This document shows positions 26,779 through 36,430 of a DNA stretch of 64,000 bases, piece after piece; position 1 is the first letter of the stretch; every line of letters begins with the position of its first letter. Below the pieces are notes generated by a model. It saw only the letters and a list, made by a program, of their open reading frames with translations. It was not told where the DNA came from and did not search any database. This DNA is from Calditrichota bacterium (GTDB lineage: Bacteria; Calditrichota; Calditrichia; Calditrichales; Calditrichaceae): NCBI GenBank assembly GCA_003854985.1, contig RQOG01000048.1:1-64000 (forward strand), read 5' to 3'. Both the position numbers and the translations under genes were made by a program.

Positions 26779-27969
26779 ATGACAAATCGGACTGAAATGA
26801 TAGATGAATTCAAAAAAGAACTGACTGATAATATATTGCCTTTTTGGATGAATCATGTGAAGGATAATAAAGGCGGATTTTATGGGGCTGTTACCAATGA
26901 TCTGAAAATTCTGGATGAAGTGCCGCGTTCGTCTGTACTCTGCGCCCGTATTTTATGGACGTTTTCCAAAACTTATAAGATATTAAAAAATAATCAGTAT
27001 CGTAAAATGGCTGATCATGCTTATAAATATCTTACGAATGAATTTTGGGATAATCGGCATGGCGGTTTATACTGGGAAATCGATAAAAATGGTCTGCCTG
27101 TCACAGACCGTAAGCATCATTATGCTCAGGCTTTTGGTATCTATGGCTTAACGGAGTATTTCCGGATTACCGAAGACCAGACGGTTCTCGATTTAGCCCG
27201 GGAATTATTTCATTTACTGGAAGAATATGCTTATGAACCGGTTTACGGGGGTTATATCGAAGGCAGATCCAGGACCTGGCAGAATCTGCCCGATATGCGT
27301 CTGAGCGATAAAGATATGAACAGCCGGAAGTCGATGAATACCATGCTTCATGTTTTGGAAGCCTACAGCAATTTACTGAAAGTCTGGGATGATCCCCAAT
27401 TAAGAAGGAGCCATAAATCGCTGATTGAAATTTTCAATGAAAAAATCATCAATCAGCAGACAGGCCATTTTAAATTATTTTTTGACGATGAGTGGAATTC
27501 TCTTTCAAATAATATTTCTTTTGGGCATGATATCGAAGGCAGCTGGTTGCTCTGGGAAGGCGTTAACCTTCATGATAATTCTACGCTTAAAGAAACAACT
27601 AAAAAATCCATTTTAAAAATTGCCCATGCTGTTTTAAATGAAGGTCAGGATAAAGATGGCAGCATTTTTTCCGGAAGCAGTTCCAACGGTTTAAAGGATA
27701 CGGGCAGGGAATGGTGGCCGCAGGCGGAAGCGATTGTCGGTTTTTATAATGCCTATCAGTTAACCGGCGAGGAAAAATTTGCAGAGGCATCTTTTTAAAC
27801 ATGGGAATTCATAAAGAGAAAAGTAATAGACAAAGCCCATGGAGACTGGTTCAAAATGCTTCTTCCTGACGGGAGTCCGGATCATTCAAGATATAAAGCC
27901 GGACCATGGGATTGTCCTTATCATCACACCCGAACCTGTATCGAAATGATGAAAAGACTGCAAGAATGA
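26779..27969 (+). pseudogene. Cellobiose 2-epimerase (AGE superfamily) interrupted by an in-frame stop
   Basis: The frame encodes a cellobiose 2-epimerase, which converts the reducing sugar of beta-1,4 disaccharides (mannobiose to mannosylglucose) and feeds GH130. Codons 1-339 give most of the (alpha/alpha)6 barrel, including FGHDIEGSWLLWE with catalytic H250. Codon 340 is TAA (27796-27798). The same frame then continues for 56 clear family codons (TWEFIKRKVIDKAHGDWF.., AGPWDCPYHHTRTCIEMMKRL) to TGA 27967-27969. The total of 396 codons equals the family length. The stop removes the second catalytic histidine (codon 382). It is either a recent nonsense mutation, a sequencing error or readthrough. 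GAGGAG precedes ATG 26779. Confidence 0.85.
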
Positions 27970-27995
27970 GAATTATTTTCCTGATATTATAATCT

Positions 27996-28031
27996 AAAGG
28001 CGTCTGAAAATCGTTACTCACAGACGCCTTT
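27996..28031. terminator. Bidirectional terminator between convergent genes
   Basis: An 11-bp perfect stem AAAGGCGTCTG/CAGACGCCTTT (27996-28006 with 28021-28031) has A/T runs on both sides. It can serve the epimerase gene on the plus strand and the stress operon on the minus strand. Confidence 0.8.
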
Positions 28032-28046
28032 ATACCGATTTAGAAT

Positions 28047-29210
28047 TTATAATTTTCCAAGAATATCATGTTTAGTGCGCAATTCTGCTTCAACCTTTTT
28101 TTGCCATAATTTTTCATTGATCATTTTAGCTTTTTGATAGTACTCTTTAGCCAGGTCTTTTTTCCCTAAACGTTCATAACTTTGCGCTAACCCTTCCCAT
28201 GCAGGCGTGTATAGCGAATCCAGTTCGATACAATACAGAAAATTTTCCTTTGCTTCTTCCGGCATACCATTATTCAGATATTCAATTCCTAATTCATAGT
28301 GATCTTTTATATCAGATATCTGATAATCAATCATGGGTTGTATGATACTTTCGGATTTTACGACGATCAGACTACAAGGGAATTCCCTTGAGACAAGTTC
28401 TGTATTTGAGCCTAATAATAATTTGGGATTTATCGATTCTCCTGTGGCGCCCAATACAATGATATCTGCTTCTAGTTCTCTGGCAGTCTCCAGAATGATC
28501 TGGTGAACTTTGCCCTGTTTTACGGTTTTGGTATACTTTATCCCTGTCAAATCAAATTGCGTCAGGAATTTTTCAAGTTTTTTTTCATGAGTTTTAATTT
28601 TTTCAGCTTTTTTTTCTTCCGATCCGCCTAAAATGCTCAGATAAAAATCCAGAATAGAAGGCACAACATGCAAAATGTGTAAAGTTGAATCCATTTTACG
28701 TGAAAGATGTATGGCATTTTTAAGAGCTCTCTCAGAGGCCTTTGAAAAATCAATCGGACACAAAATATATTGTGTTTTTTCCTTTTGTCCACAGTTAACT
28801 ATCCATACAGGTTTGGACGATTTCCTCAATACATCTTTTGCGGTTTCACCTAATCCGCTTGTGTCGCTTTTACTGGTTTCAACTGTTCTGCCGCTTCCTA
28901 ATAATATTACATTTGCATTATTTTTTTCCGATGCTTTAATGATTTCAAGAGATGGAACGCCTGACAGCAAACCTAAATTTGACACCCGTACACCTTCGGA
29001 AACCATATCAGATTGTATTTGATCGAGTTTTTTGTTAATTCCTTTTTCAATCATTTCCAGATTCAATTTAGAAATTTCCAGTTTTGGTAAAACATGAAAA
29101 ATAAGGATTTCAGAATTAAACAATTTGGCTAAAGAAATTGCCTGTTTTATAACGCCTGCCGACGATTCATTAAAACTAATTGGTACTAAAATTTTATTTA
29201 GTAATTTCAT
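28047..29210 (-). CDS. Tandem universal stress protein with C-terminal TPR
   Basis: A 387-residue cytoplasmic protein with two UspA domains (about 1-140 and 145-288) and a pair of tetratricopeptide repeats (about 300-370, DHYELGIEYLNNGMPEEAKENF). The second Usp domain keeps the ATP-binding pattern G-x2-G-x9-G-S (GATGESINPKLLLGS); the first is degenerate. Usp proteins bind ATP and support survival under stress; the TPR part suggests a protein partner. It is the last gene of an operon, 17 bp behind the other Usp gene. AAAGGAG precedes ATG 29210. Confidence 0.88.
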   Translation of the reverse strand: MKLLNKILVPISFNESSAGVIKQAISLAKLFNSEILIFHVLPKLEISKLNLEMIEKGINKKLDQIQSDMVSEGVRVSNLGLLSGVPSLEIIKASEKNNANVILLGSGRTVETSKSDTSGLGETAKDVLRKSSKPVWIVNCGQKEKTQYILCPIDFSKASERALKNAIHLSRKMDSTLHILHVVPSILDFYLSILGGSEEKKAEKIKTHEKKLEKFLTQFDLTGIKYTKTVKQGKVHQIILETARELEADIIVLGATGESINPKLLLGSNTELVSREFPCSLIVVKSESIIQPMIDYQISDIKDHYELGIEYLNNGMPEEAKENFLYCIELDSLYTPAWEGLAQSYERLGKKDLAKEYYQKAKMINEKLWQKKVEAELRTKHDILGKL

Positions 29211-29227
29211 ATTTAATACTCCTTTGC

Positions 29228-30139
29228 TTATTTAAAAATAGCATCTAATATACTAAGACCTGAATTTTTTTGTTTAACCGCAAGAATCGGGATCGGTAAC
29301 GTTTCAATTAGTTTTTCAGTAACGCTTCCTAACATAACTGCGGCTCCGGCCCCTCTGCCTCTGGCTCCTACCACAAGGAATGAAGTATTATTCTTTTCAA
29401 GAGTATTTTTAATGGCCTGAGCTGTTTTTGTATCCAGAATATACTGTTCGGTAACCTTTAGGGTTTGTGGTATACTAAACCTATGGATGAATTCATTGAA
29501 TCTTTTTTTTGCGTTGTTTTTCATTATTCCGGCAAATTCATCATAGGATTTGCCTGTTTTATAATAACCTGTTGTCACCTGGTATATATGGAGCACGTTA
29601 ATCACAGGAACCTGACCGGCTTTGGCAAATGCTATAGCCGCATCCATTGCATCTGCGGAATAATCGGAGAAATCCACGGCCACGGACATATTTATGAGAT
29701 TTAATTCAGTTTCTTCCGGCATTAACAAAACGGAGCAGGGAGCTTTACGTGCTAATTTGGTGGATATACTTATGTAATGGTCATTTTCCCTTGATAAGTC
29801 GTAAAGCACCAAATCGATTCCATTGATACGTATCTGTTTTAATATTTCATCCAGTTCATTACCTTCCTGAATGATAATTGTTATTTCAGGTTTATTCCCG
29901 CCGGTAAATACTTTATTAATCTGTTCATTGATTTTCTCACGGGCAAAATCTGCAATGGATTCTGTTAATTCGGGATATTCATTTTTCAGTTCATCTGAAA
30001 TGTCCAGTTGTTCTTCGGTGAACAGGAAATAGAGTCTCTCGGATGACGCCATTTGAGAGATAGTATAAGCATGCTTTATTAAATTATAATCATGATTGTT
30101 CATCTTTAAGTTAATCAGAAGACGTTTATAGCGTTTCAT
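29228..30139 (-). CDS. Tandem universal stress protein
   Basis: A 303-residue protein of two UspA domains. The second (about 150-292) carries an intact ATP-binding motif GARGRGAGAAVMLGS. The first lacks it. It lies between the P-type ATPase gene (25 bp upstream) and the Usp-TPR gene (17 bp downstream). Such Usp pairs next to ion pumps are common and may adjust pump activity or energy status; this link is inferred. Confidence 0.88.
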   Translation of the reverse strand: MKRYKRLLINLKMNNHDYNLIKHAYTISQMASSERLYFLFTEEQLDISDELKNEYPELTESIADFAREKINEQINKVFTGGNKPEITIIIQEGNELDEILKQIRINGIDLVLYDLSRENDHYISISTKLARKAPCSVLLMPEETELNLINMSVAVDFSDYSADAMDAAIAFAKAGQVPVINVLHIYQVTTGYYKTGKSYDEFAGIMKNNAKKRFNEFIHRFSIPQTLKVTEQYILDTKTAQAIKNTLEKNNTSFLVVGARGRGAGAAVMLGSVTEKLIETLPIPILAVKQKNSGLSILDAIFK

Positions 30140-30164
30140 AATTTCTCCCTTCGATTAGATATTA

Positions 30165-32897
30165 TTACTGTTTTTTTGTATCCCTGATTGAGCTGCTTTT
30201 TTTTGTCAGCCATTTTTCGATGGCCACAATTAATGATGCTGCCACCGAAATTAATAGTACCCGAATCCAGACTTCCAGGCTTATGGCCGCGCTTTGAAAT
30301 AAGGTGTTCATTAAAGGCAGATAAGTAAAAAACAACTGCAGTACAATCATAATCGACACGCCGCCAAATAACACCGGATTCGAAAAGAAACCGATTTTAA
30401 ATACCGATGACGATAATGAACGGCTATTAAACAGATAAAAGATTTCTATAAAAATAAAAACATTAATCGCCGCAGTGCGCGCCTCTTCTATGGTTGTACC
30501 TCGGTTTAATTCCCAGTTAAAGATACCGAAAGCTCCCGCAAGCATTAATCCTCCGACTAAAATAATTCTGCGTATTAATGCCGTTGTAAGAATAGGAATT
30601 TCAGGATCTCTTGGTGGCCGAAACATAATTCCGGGTTCTTTTGGTTCAAAGGCTAAGGTTAAGCCGAGTAAAACGGCTGTAGTCATGTTTATCCATAAAA
30701 TTTGAAGAGGCAGGATTGGTAAGATGACGCCTGCAAGAATTGCCGCTAATATAACCAGACCTTCACCTAAATTGGTTGGCAAGGTCCAGACAATAAACTT
30801 GGTAAGATTATCAAATACGCTGCGACCTTCTTCCACGGCAGCCTCAATGGATTCAAAATTGTCATCGGTTAATACCATATCTGCGGATTCTTTGGCCACT
30901 TCTGTTCCGTTAATGCCCATAGCAATACCTATATCTGCTCTCTTAAGAGCCGGGGCGTCGTTGACCCCGTCTCCTGTCATAGCCACAACATGCGAGCGCG
31001 ATTGTAATGCTTCGACTAAGCGTAATTTTTGTTCCGGGGTAACCCGGGCAAAAATATTGGCATTATTGGCAGTCGCTATAAAATCCTCATCAGACATTTC
31101 AGCAATTTCTTTTCCGGAATAAGCCTTTTTAAAACCGGAATTATTTGGCGGATGTTGCAAACCTATTTGTACGCCTATTTCCTGTGCTGTAAGCACGTGA
31201 TCTCCCGTAATCATTTTTACTGTAATTCCTGCTGCGTGGCATGTTTTTATTGCAGCGATTGCTTCTTTTCTTGGCGGATCGATCATGGCTTGTAAGCCAA
31301 TAAATTCAAGTTCATCTTTAATGTCTGAATGATCTATTTTATCTATTCCTTTTTTAATTTTTTTCCTGGCAAAGGCTAAAACGCGTAACCCTCTTCCGGA
31401 AAGCTGCTCGGCGATTTTCATTATTTCTGATTTATTAAATTTGTTTTTTGTGTTTTCTTTATCGGCTAAAAATTCCGTTTTTTCAAGAATGGCTTCGACC
31501 GCGCCTTTAACATAAACATAATTGTAATCATGATTGGGTAAATCATTCAGGGTTGCCATATACTGATGCTGCGATTCGAAGGGAATAGAGTCCAGCCGGG
31601 TATATTTTTCTTTTATTTCCGGTTCATTCAGAGAAGCTTTTAATGCGGCTACAATTAAAGCGCCTTCAGTGGGATCGCCTTCAATCTTCCAGTTTTCCTT
31701 TTCATTTACCAGATTAGAATCATTACAGAGTATACCAGAAATAAGTAGTTCTTTCAATAAAAGATGATCGTTTATATCGATTTCTTTGTTATTGTTTTTA
31801 ATTGTTCCTTCAGGATTATAACCATTTCCGTCCAAAGAATAATAATTTCCGTCCGCATACATTTCGACAACGGTCATTTGGTTTTCGGTAAGAGTGCCCG
31901 TTTTATCGGAACAAATTATTGTGGTGCTGCCAAGCGTTTCAACAGCGGGAAGTTTTCTGATTAACGCGCGTCGTTTGGCCATTCTGGAAACCCCTATGGC
32001 AAGGGTGATTGTAACCGCAGCCGGAAGACCTTCCGGAATAGCTCCGACAGCCAGAGCAACAGCGGCCATAAACATTTCAACCAGACTTTCACCACGGATT
32101 ATTCCGATACCGAATGTCAGAGCTGCAAGAGCAATGATGGCATACAGAAGTATATGGCTAAAATAGGCAATTTTCCTGGTTAATGGCGTTTCCAGTTCTT
32201 CTGTTTCCGAAATAAGTTGGGAGATTTTTCCAACCTCTGTTTTATCGCCTATGGAAACAACGACGCCTTTTCCCTGGCCGAAGGTCACAAGAGTGGAGGC
32301 ATAAGCCATGTTTGTTCGGTCGGCTAAGATAACATCATGCTCCAAAATGCCTTTTTTCTTCTGGATTGGTAATGATTCGCCGGTCAGCGCTGATTCATCA
32401 ATCTGCAATTCACGAACATCTAACAGACGAACATCCGCCGGTACTCTGTCCCCGGACTGCAGAAAAACAATATCGCCCGGTACTAAATTACCGGCGTCTA
32501 TTAACTGTTTTTTCCCACCTCGGAGAACAGAAGTTTTTGTATTCAGAATTCCTGATAAAGCCTTAATAGCCTTTAAAGCTTTCGATTCCTGCGTGAAGCC
32601 AATAATCGCATTGGTTAAAACAACGGCCAGAATTACGCCGGCATCCACCCATTCTTTAAGCAACAGGGTAATTAAGACGGCACTTAATAAAATATAAATT
32701 AACGGCTGATTAAACTGCAACAAGAACCTTTGAAATGCGTTCCTGGCCTTTTTTTCAGATAAATAATTTAAGCCAAAATGCTTTTGTCTGTGTTCAATTT
32801 CAAACTTGTCCAGGCCATTTTCCAGAGTGGTATTAAGCAGATCAAGAATTTCTGCCTCCGGCATATGGTGCCAGTGTTTTCCAATAATAGTTTCCAT
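30165..32897 (-). CDS. P-type cation-transporting ATPase (P2-like)
   Basis: A 910-residue ion pump. An N-terminal cation-ATPase domain (about 1-70) is followed by the actuator domain with TGES, M4 with IPEGLPAAVT, the phosphorylation site ICSDKTGTLT (D331), the nucleotide-binding domain and MTGDGVNDAPAL, and six C-terminal helices. In M6 the Ca2+-pump pattern N-x-x-T-D is replaced by NMTTA, so the Ca2+-ligand aspartate is missing and the transported ion is uncertain (possibly monovalent). It is in an operon with two Usp genes and a DUF2294 gene. GGAGG precedes ATG 32897. Confidence 0.9.
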   Translation of the reverse strand: METIIGKHWHHMPEAEILDLLNTTLENGLDKFEIEHRQKHFGLNYLSEKKARNAFQRFLLQFNQPLIYILLSAVLITLLLKEWVDAGVILAVVLTNAIIGFTQESKALKAIKALSGILNTKTSVLRGGKKQLIDAGNLVPGDIVFLQSGDRVPADVRLLDVRELQIDESALTGESLPIQKKKGILEHDVILADRTNMAYASTLVTFGQGKGVVVSIGDKTEVGKISQLISETEELETPLTRKIAYFSHILLYAIIALAALTFGIGIIRGESLVEMFMAAVALAVGAIPEGLPAAVTITLAIGVSRMAKRRALIRKLPAVETLGSTTIICSDKTGTLTENQMTVVEMYADGNYYSLDGNGYNPEGTIKNNNKEIDINDHLLLKELLISGILCNDSNLVNEKENWKIEGDPTEGALIVAALKASLNEPEIKEKYTRLDSIPFESQHQYMATLNDLPNHDYNYVYVKGAVEAILEKTEFLADKENTKNKFNKSEIMKIAEQLSGRGLRVLAFARKKIKKGIDKIDHSDIKDELEFIGLQAMIDPPRKEAIAAIKTCHAAGITVKMITGDHVLTAQEIGVQIGLQHPPNNSGFKKAYSGKEIAEMSDEDFIATANNANIFARVTPEQKLRLVEALQSRSHVVAMTGDGVNDAPALKRADIGIAMGINGTEVAKESADMVLTDDNFESIEAAVEEGRSVFDNLTKFIVWTLPTNLGEGLVILAAILAGVILPILPLQILWINMTTAVLLGLTLAFEPKEPGIMFRPPRDPEIPILTTALIRRIILVGGLMLAGAFGIFNWELNRGTTIEEARTAAINVFIFIEIFYLFNSRSLSSSVFKIGFFSNPVLFGGVSIMIVLQLFFTYLPLMNTLFQSAAISLEVWIRVLLISVAASLIVAIEKWLTKKSSSIRDTKKQ

Positions 32898-32927
32898 AAG
32901 TCTGCCTCCGCAAAATAGTTTTTAAAA

Positions 32928-33269
32928 TTAATTATGGATACGTAAATTTATAATTCTTATGCCATCTTCTGTAACCAGTGAATAGATCTTATTTAATTTT
33001 AGGTCCAGTATACGTTCGATCCGTTTTATTAAGTCCGGTTTTACTATCTCAAATTCCTGCGTTTTATAGTCAATTAATAATTTTTGGTTTTCCTGTAAAC
33101 GCATCATTTTTTGTTCTGCAAGACTATTTATATCATGAATATAAATAGCGATGAAATTATTGTTCAGATAACAATATATCTGGCTTGGCGATTCTCCAAG
33201 TTTTGTCTGTAAAAAATTCCGGATAGCATTTTTTAATTTTATGATTTTATTTTCGGATAAATTTATCAT
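32928..33269 (-). CDS. DUF2294 / MpsC-like small protein, divergent copy
   Basis: A 113-residue soluble protein whose length and pattern (an LIDYKTQEFEIVKPDLIKRIERIL segment followed by a closing strand) resemble DUF2294, the family that includes MpsC of a Na+-translocating, membrane-potential-generating system. It is more divergent than the copy at 34032-34412. It opens the operon with the P-type ATPase (30 bp gap), which suggests a role in ion homeostasis. The family call is tentative. Confidence 0.55.
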   Translation of the reverse strand: MINLSENKIIKLKNAIRNFLQTKLGESPSQIYCYLNNNFIAIYIHDINSLAEQKMMRLQENQKLLIDYKTQEFEIVKPDLIKRIERILDLKLNKIYSLVTEDGIRIINLRIHN

Positions 33270-33402
33270 TTCTTTTTCTCATGGTTTTAATTTAAAGTTA
33301 TAACCGGTATTTCAATCAGCCTGAATATCATACTTTTTTTATTGTTATAACTGATATTATATCTGCCTTTTGGTTATACATTTTTATAAATTTTCCTTTA
33401 GC

Positions 33403-33885
33403 TTAGCTGTTTATCATCCGTTTTGCTTTTTTATTTCTGACAATCAGCCAATATCCGAGACTCATTGCCATTGTCACGGCGGCTGTGGCATAGATATATT
33501 CCGGGCTAAGTTCAGCATAGTCCAGGACAATCACTTTTCTTGCTATAGCCATTAATGCGGTAGCCATTACAATTTCAACGTGAATTACGTCTTCTCTAAG
33601 GTAGACCGTTATATTTTCAAAAATCTCTATGGCAATCATTACTGCGATAAAAGCGCCGAAAGTGGCTAAAATATCACTGATAGTTAACAGGAAAAATGGC
33701 GGCGCAATCAGTCTTTTATAAATAACGTAGGTCACATCAAAAACACCCCAAAGAATAATCAGGGTCATGATTACCGCTAATAAACGAACAGATAAACGAA
33801 TGATAAACTGTAAGTTTTTCAGTAATGGATCATTAATTCTGTTTTTTTCATCACTGCCGTTGGTTTTATTGTTCACATTCAGCAT
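33403..33885 (-). CDS. PsiE-family inner-membrane protein
   Basis: From ATG 33885 the protein has 160 residues with four hydrophobic helices (about 25-150) and the family pattern of the phosphate-starvation-inducible PsiE proteins, including FGAFIAVMIAIEIFENITVYL and the conserved histidine in EDVIHVE. Its biochemical role is unknown. I chose 33885 because GGAGA precedes it and a terminator (33899-33939) separates it from the upstream gene; the frame upstream (to 33972) crosses that terminator. Confidence 0.8.
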   Translation of the reverse strand: MLNVNNKTNGSDEKNRINDPLLKNLQFIIRLSVRLLAVIMTLIILWGVFDVTYVIYKRLIAPPFFLLTISDILATFGAFIAVMIAIEIFENITVYLREDVIHVEIVMATALMAIARKVIVLDYAELSPEYIYATAAVTMAMSLGYWLIVRNKKAKRMINS

Positions 33886-33898
33886 GTTCTCTCCTATA

Positions 33899-33939
33899 AT
33901 AAAAAAGCCGGCGATAATTGTTAAATTAAACGCCGGCTT
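33899..33939 (-). terminator. Rho-independent terminator after the DUF2294 gene
   Basis: A 9-bp GC-rich stem AAGCCGGCG/CGCCGGCTT (33905-33913 with 33931-33939) is followed on the minus strand by a run of Ts. It ends transcription of the gene at 34032-34412 before the PsiE-like gene. Confidence 0.8.
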
Positions 33940-34031
33940 ACAATATTGCTCGTCATACCTTATGACGTTCAAGAATGTCTTCCGAAAAAACTATGCTTAA
34001 AAACTAATTATGGAATAAAAATATTCCCTTT

Positions 34032-34412
34032 CTATTGTTTATTTTCTGAGGAAAAACGTTTCTGGATATTATCGTTTAAAGTGAAAACGAATATCCTTTC
34101 TCCGGTTTTTGGATTTAAATCCGTAAGTAAGCTGTTTACTTTGCTTTTAATGATATCCTCAATCATTGTTGTAATCAATGATTGGGAACTTTCAAGAAGA
34201 CGCATGCGCATTTGTTTTATAAGCTGAGAACCGCCATTCTCTGCCGCCAGTTTTATTTCTGCCGGTGTTAAAACGCATTTTAAGCGAATCAGAATCATAT
34301 CATCAATGATAAATGTTTTGGATTCCTGAGGCCCGCGTCCAATGTATTCTTTTTCGAACCTGGTTATTGCCTCGCTTATTTCAGCTTCAAGTTGACCTTT
34401 TGTTCTTTGCAT
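34032..34412 (-). CDS. DUF2294 (MpsC-type) protein
   Basis: A 126-residue soluble protein with the clear DUF2294 signature: KGQLEAEISEAITRFEKEYIGRGP at the start, then IIDDMILIRLKCVLTPAE and a C-terminal FVFTLNDNIQKRF. The family includes MpsC, a cytoplasmic subunit of a Na+-translocating system that generates membrane potential; MpsA/MpsB homologues are not in this window. It is a single-gene unit with its own terminator. A second, divergent family member lies 760 bp downstream. Confidence 0.8.
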   Translation of the reverse strand: MQRTKGQLEAEISEAITRFEKEYIGRGPQESKTFIIDDMILIRLKCVLTPAEIKLAAENGGSQLIKQMRMRLLESSQSLITTMIEDIIKSKVNSLLTDLNPKTGERIFVFTLNDNIQKRFSSENKQ

Positions 34413-34645
34413 AGGTTCTATCTATGTTAGATGATACTGTCCGGATTTATCCTGATGCTTTAAATATAAGAGTTATTGTCAAAAGAAAAAATACTTTGAT
34501 ATATTATGAATAACGAAAAATAAATGTTTGATAAAAATACGAAAGTTATCTGATCATAAAAATTTGGTTATAATTAATGATAGCTGTCGTATGGCTTTTT
34601 GTAATCTTTGCGATATTTAACATACTTTCCAAATGATAAAAAAAA

Positions 34646-35392
34646 TTATAATGGCTTTTTATTATTTTTGTAAAGAGCCTTTAGTTTAGCCAGACATTCC
34701 GGACAATACCCGTGGGAGAAATCCGCATGAGTATTTTTATTCAGATAGCTCTCGAGCTGGTGCCATTCACCTTTTTCATCCCTGATCTTTTTACAGGAAG
34801 AGCAAATGGGCAAAATTCCTTTTAAGGTTTTTATTTCTTTTTGAGCCTGTTCCAGCTTTTTAGCCCGTTCTTCCGCAAGTTCATATAATCTGGCATTTTC
34901 GATGACAAGGGCGTTGAAATTGTTTTCGGGACCATTTTCCTTTTCGAGCAATTCATATTGAGACTTGGTAATACCGGTTTTCAGGTTAAATTTTTTCTCA
35001 TGCAGTGTCATGACTTTATGATGTTTATCCGCAAGATAGTATAAGCATAAATTTAACGGGCAGGATAAAAATGGGTTTTCGGTTATTTCATATAAACGGT
35101 GATAGGCTTCGATACCAAAAAGGTTATGCCAGATATAAGTGTGTCCTTTATCTGCAGGTTTGATTTCCAGTTTTTCCGCAAAGCCATTTCGAACAAACAA
35201 ATCAGTCAGCTTGTTTAGATCATCAAGATTATTTTCTTCCTTAAATTCAAATCCATGCTGATCTATATAGGCGATTATTTCCTTGCCGATTTCCTTTAAA
35301 ATAGTGCCTTGCGAAAATATATTATACTTAGACAATATTTTACCAAAAGCAACCAGTACCGCTTCGTAAAGCGTGTTTTCAAAATCTCTCAT
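34646..35392 (-). CDS. Sensor-like protein with coiled coil and C-terminal zinc ribbon
   Basis: A 248-residue protein. Residues about 1-165 form an unrecognised alpha/beta region that contains two cysteines (FLSCPLNLCLYY). About 165-195 is a short coiled coil (ENARLYELAEERAKKLEQAQKEIKTLKGI). The end is the ICSSCKKIRDEKGEWHQLESYL..HGYCPEC module, a four-cysteine ribbon often found after response-regulator or PAS domains. No kinase or output enzyme domain is present. It may be a stand-alone signalling adaptor. AAGGAT precedes ATG 35392. It belongs to no clear operon. Confidence 0.65.
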   Translation of the reverse strand: MRDFENTLYEAVLVAFGKILSKYNIFSQGTILKEIGKEIIAYIDQHGFEFKEENNLDDLNKLTDLFVRNGFAEKLEIKPADKGHTYIWHNLFGIEAYHRLYEITENPFLSCPLNLCLYYLADKHHKVMTLHEKKFNLKTGITKSQYELLEKENGPENNFNALVIENARLYELAEERAKKLEQAQKEIKTLKGILPICSSCKKIRDEKGEWHQLESYLNKNTHADFSHGYCPECLAKLKALYKNNKKPL

Positions 35393-35641
35393 ATCTATCC
35401 TTATTTATCATTTAAATAAAATTATCTTCTGCATCCGGGCAGATTAAATAAAAGATGATTTCCGTTTAAAAATTTATTATCAACGAAGATCATGTTTATT
35501 ATCGGGTAAGAAGCTATGAGAATTATTTATTATTGAAAACTGTATTAATTTCTTGCAGTAAATGGTTTATAAAACTTAACTTATTGCATCTTTGTCGGCA
35601 AAGATAAAAGATGGTTGCCTTTATCAGTTCTATTTGGAAAT

Positions 35642-36430
35642 ATGGAACGTAAACTTGTGATGGAAAGTCAGGGGAAAAATCATTATAAGTATGTTGTGTT
35701 CTTTGATCTGGACCGGACGTTAATGGATGCGGTCAGCGGCAGAACAATGGCCTGGCAGGCCTTCAGAAAAGGATTAATGAACGCGCGTGAGCTTCTTCAG
35801 GCCGGATATCTTTCGTTTATGCATAAATTTGAACTTATGGAAAATGAACAGATAATGATGAAAATGGCCGAATGGCTTAAAGGTATTTCTGAGGAATCGC
35901 TGATCAAGCTCGGAGAAGAAGTCAGTCAAAAGCGTTTGATTAAAGCAGTTTACCCGCAGGTATACCCGGAAATTAAAATGCACCGGGATGGGAAAGCAAA
36001 ATTGGTTATTCTTTCAGCCGCTCTATCTTATGTCTGTCTGCCCATTAAAAATCACCTTAAATTTGACGATGTGATTTGTTCTCATCTGGCAATTGTGAAT
36101 GGAAAATTTACAGGTCTTACAAAAGGTAAAATGTGTTATGGGAAAGAGAAATTAGCCCGGGTTGAAGCCTATTGCCGAAAGCACAATTTTAATTTGAAAA
36201 ACGCCTATTACTATGCGGATTCAATTGCCGATTTATCCGTGTTAGACGCTGTCGGACATCCTGTATGCATTAATCCCGATAAATGGCTGTATAAAGTTGC
36301 CCGCCATAAATCCTGGATTATCCGTTACTGGAAAAGGAAATGGTCAGGCAGGATATTTGATTTTTTAAAAAAAGCTAAGGATTTGATCGTTATTCAACTT
36401 AAAAAGATTGAGAAGAATATCCATAAATAG
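35642..36430 (+). CDS. HAD-IB family phosphatase (SerB-like)
   Basis: A 262-residue cytoplasmic HAD hydrolase of subfamily IB, related to phosphoserine phosphatase. Motif I is FFDLDRTL (D22-x-D24-x-T), motif II is ILSAAL, and motif IV is YYYADSIADLSVLDAVG with the usual D-x3-D. An amphipathic, basic C-terminus follows. The substrate is unknown; similar proteins act on phosphoserine, phosphoglycolipids or phosphocholine. The start is uncertain: ATG 35642 has GGAAA close by, ATG 35660 is an alternative. Confidence 0.8.
   Translation: MERKLVMESQGKNHYKYVVFFDLDRTLMDAVSGRTMAWQAFRKGLMNARELLQAGYLSFMHKFELMENEQIMMKMAEWLKGISEESLIKLGEEVSQKRLIKAVYPQVYPEIKMHRDGKAKLVILSAALSYVCLPIKNHLKFDDVICSHLAIVNGKFTGLTKGKMCYGKEKLARVEAYCRKHNFNLKNAYYYADSIADLSVLDAVGHPVCINPDKWLYKVARHKSWIIRYWKRKWSGRIFDFLKKAKDLIVIQLKKIEKNIHK

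Noticed and set aside
30165-32897. P-type ATPase considered as a standard Ca2+ pump
   Set aside because: M6 has NMTTA in place of the N-x-x-T-D calcium ligands, so I left the ion open.
33886-33972. Longer N-terminus for the PsiE-like protein
   Set aside because: The extension runs through a strong terminator hairpin; GGAGA stands before ATG 33885.
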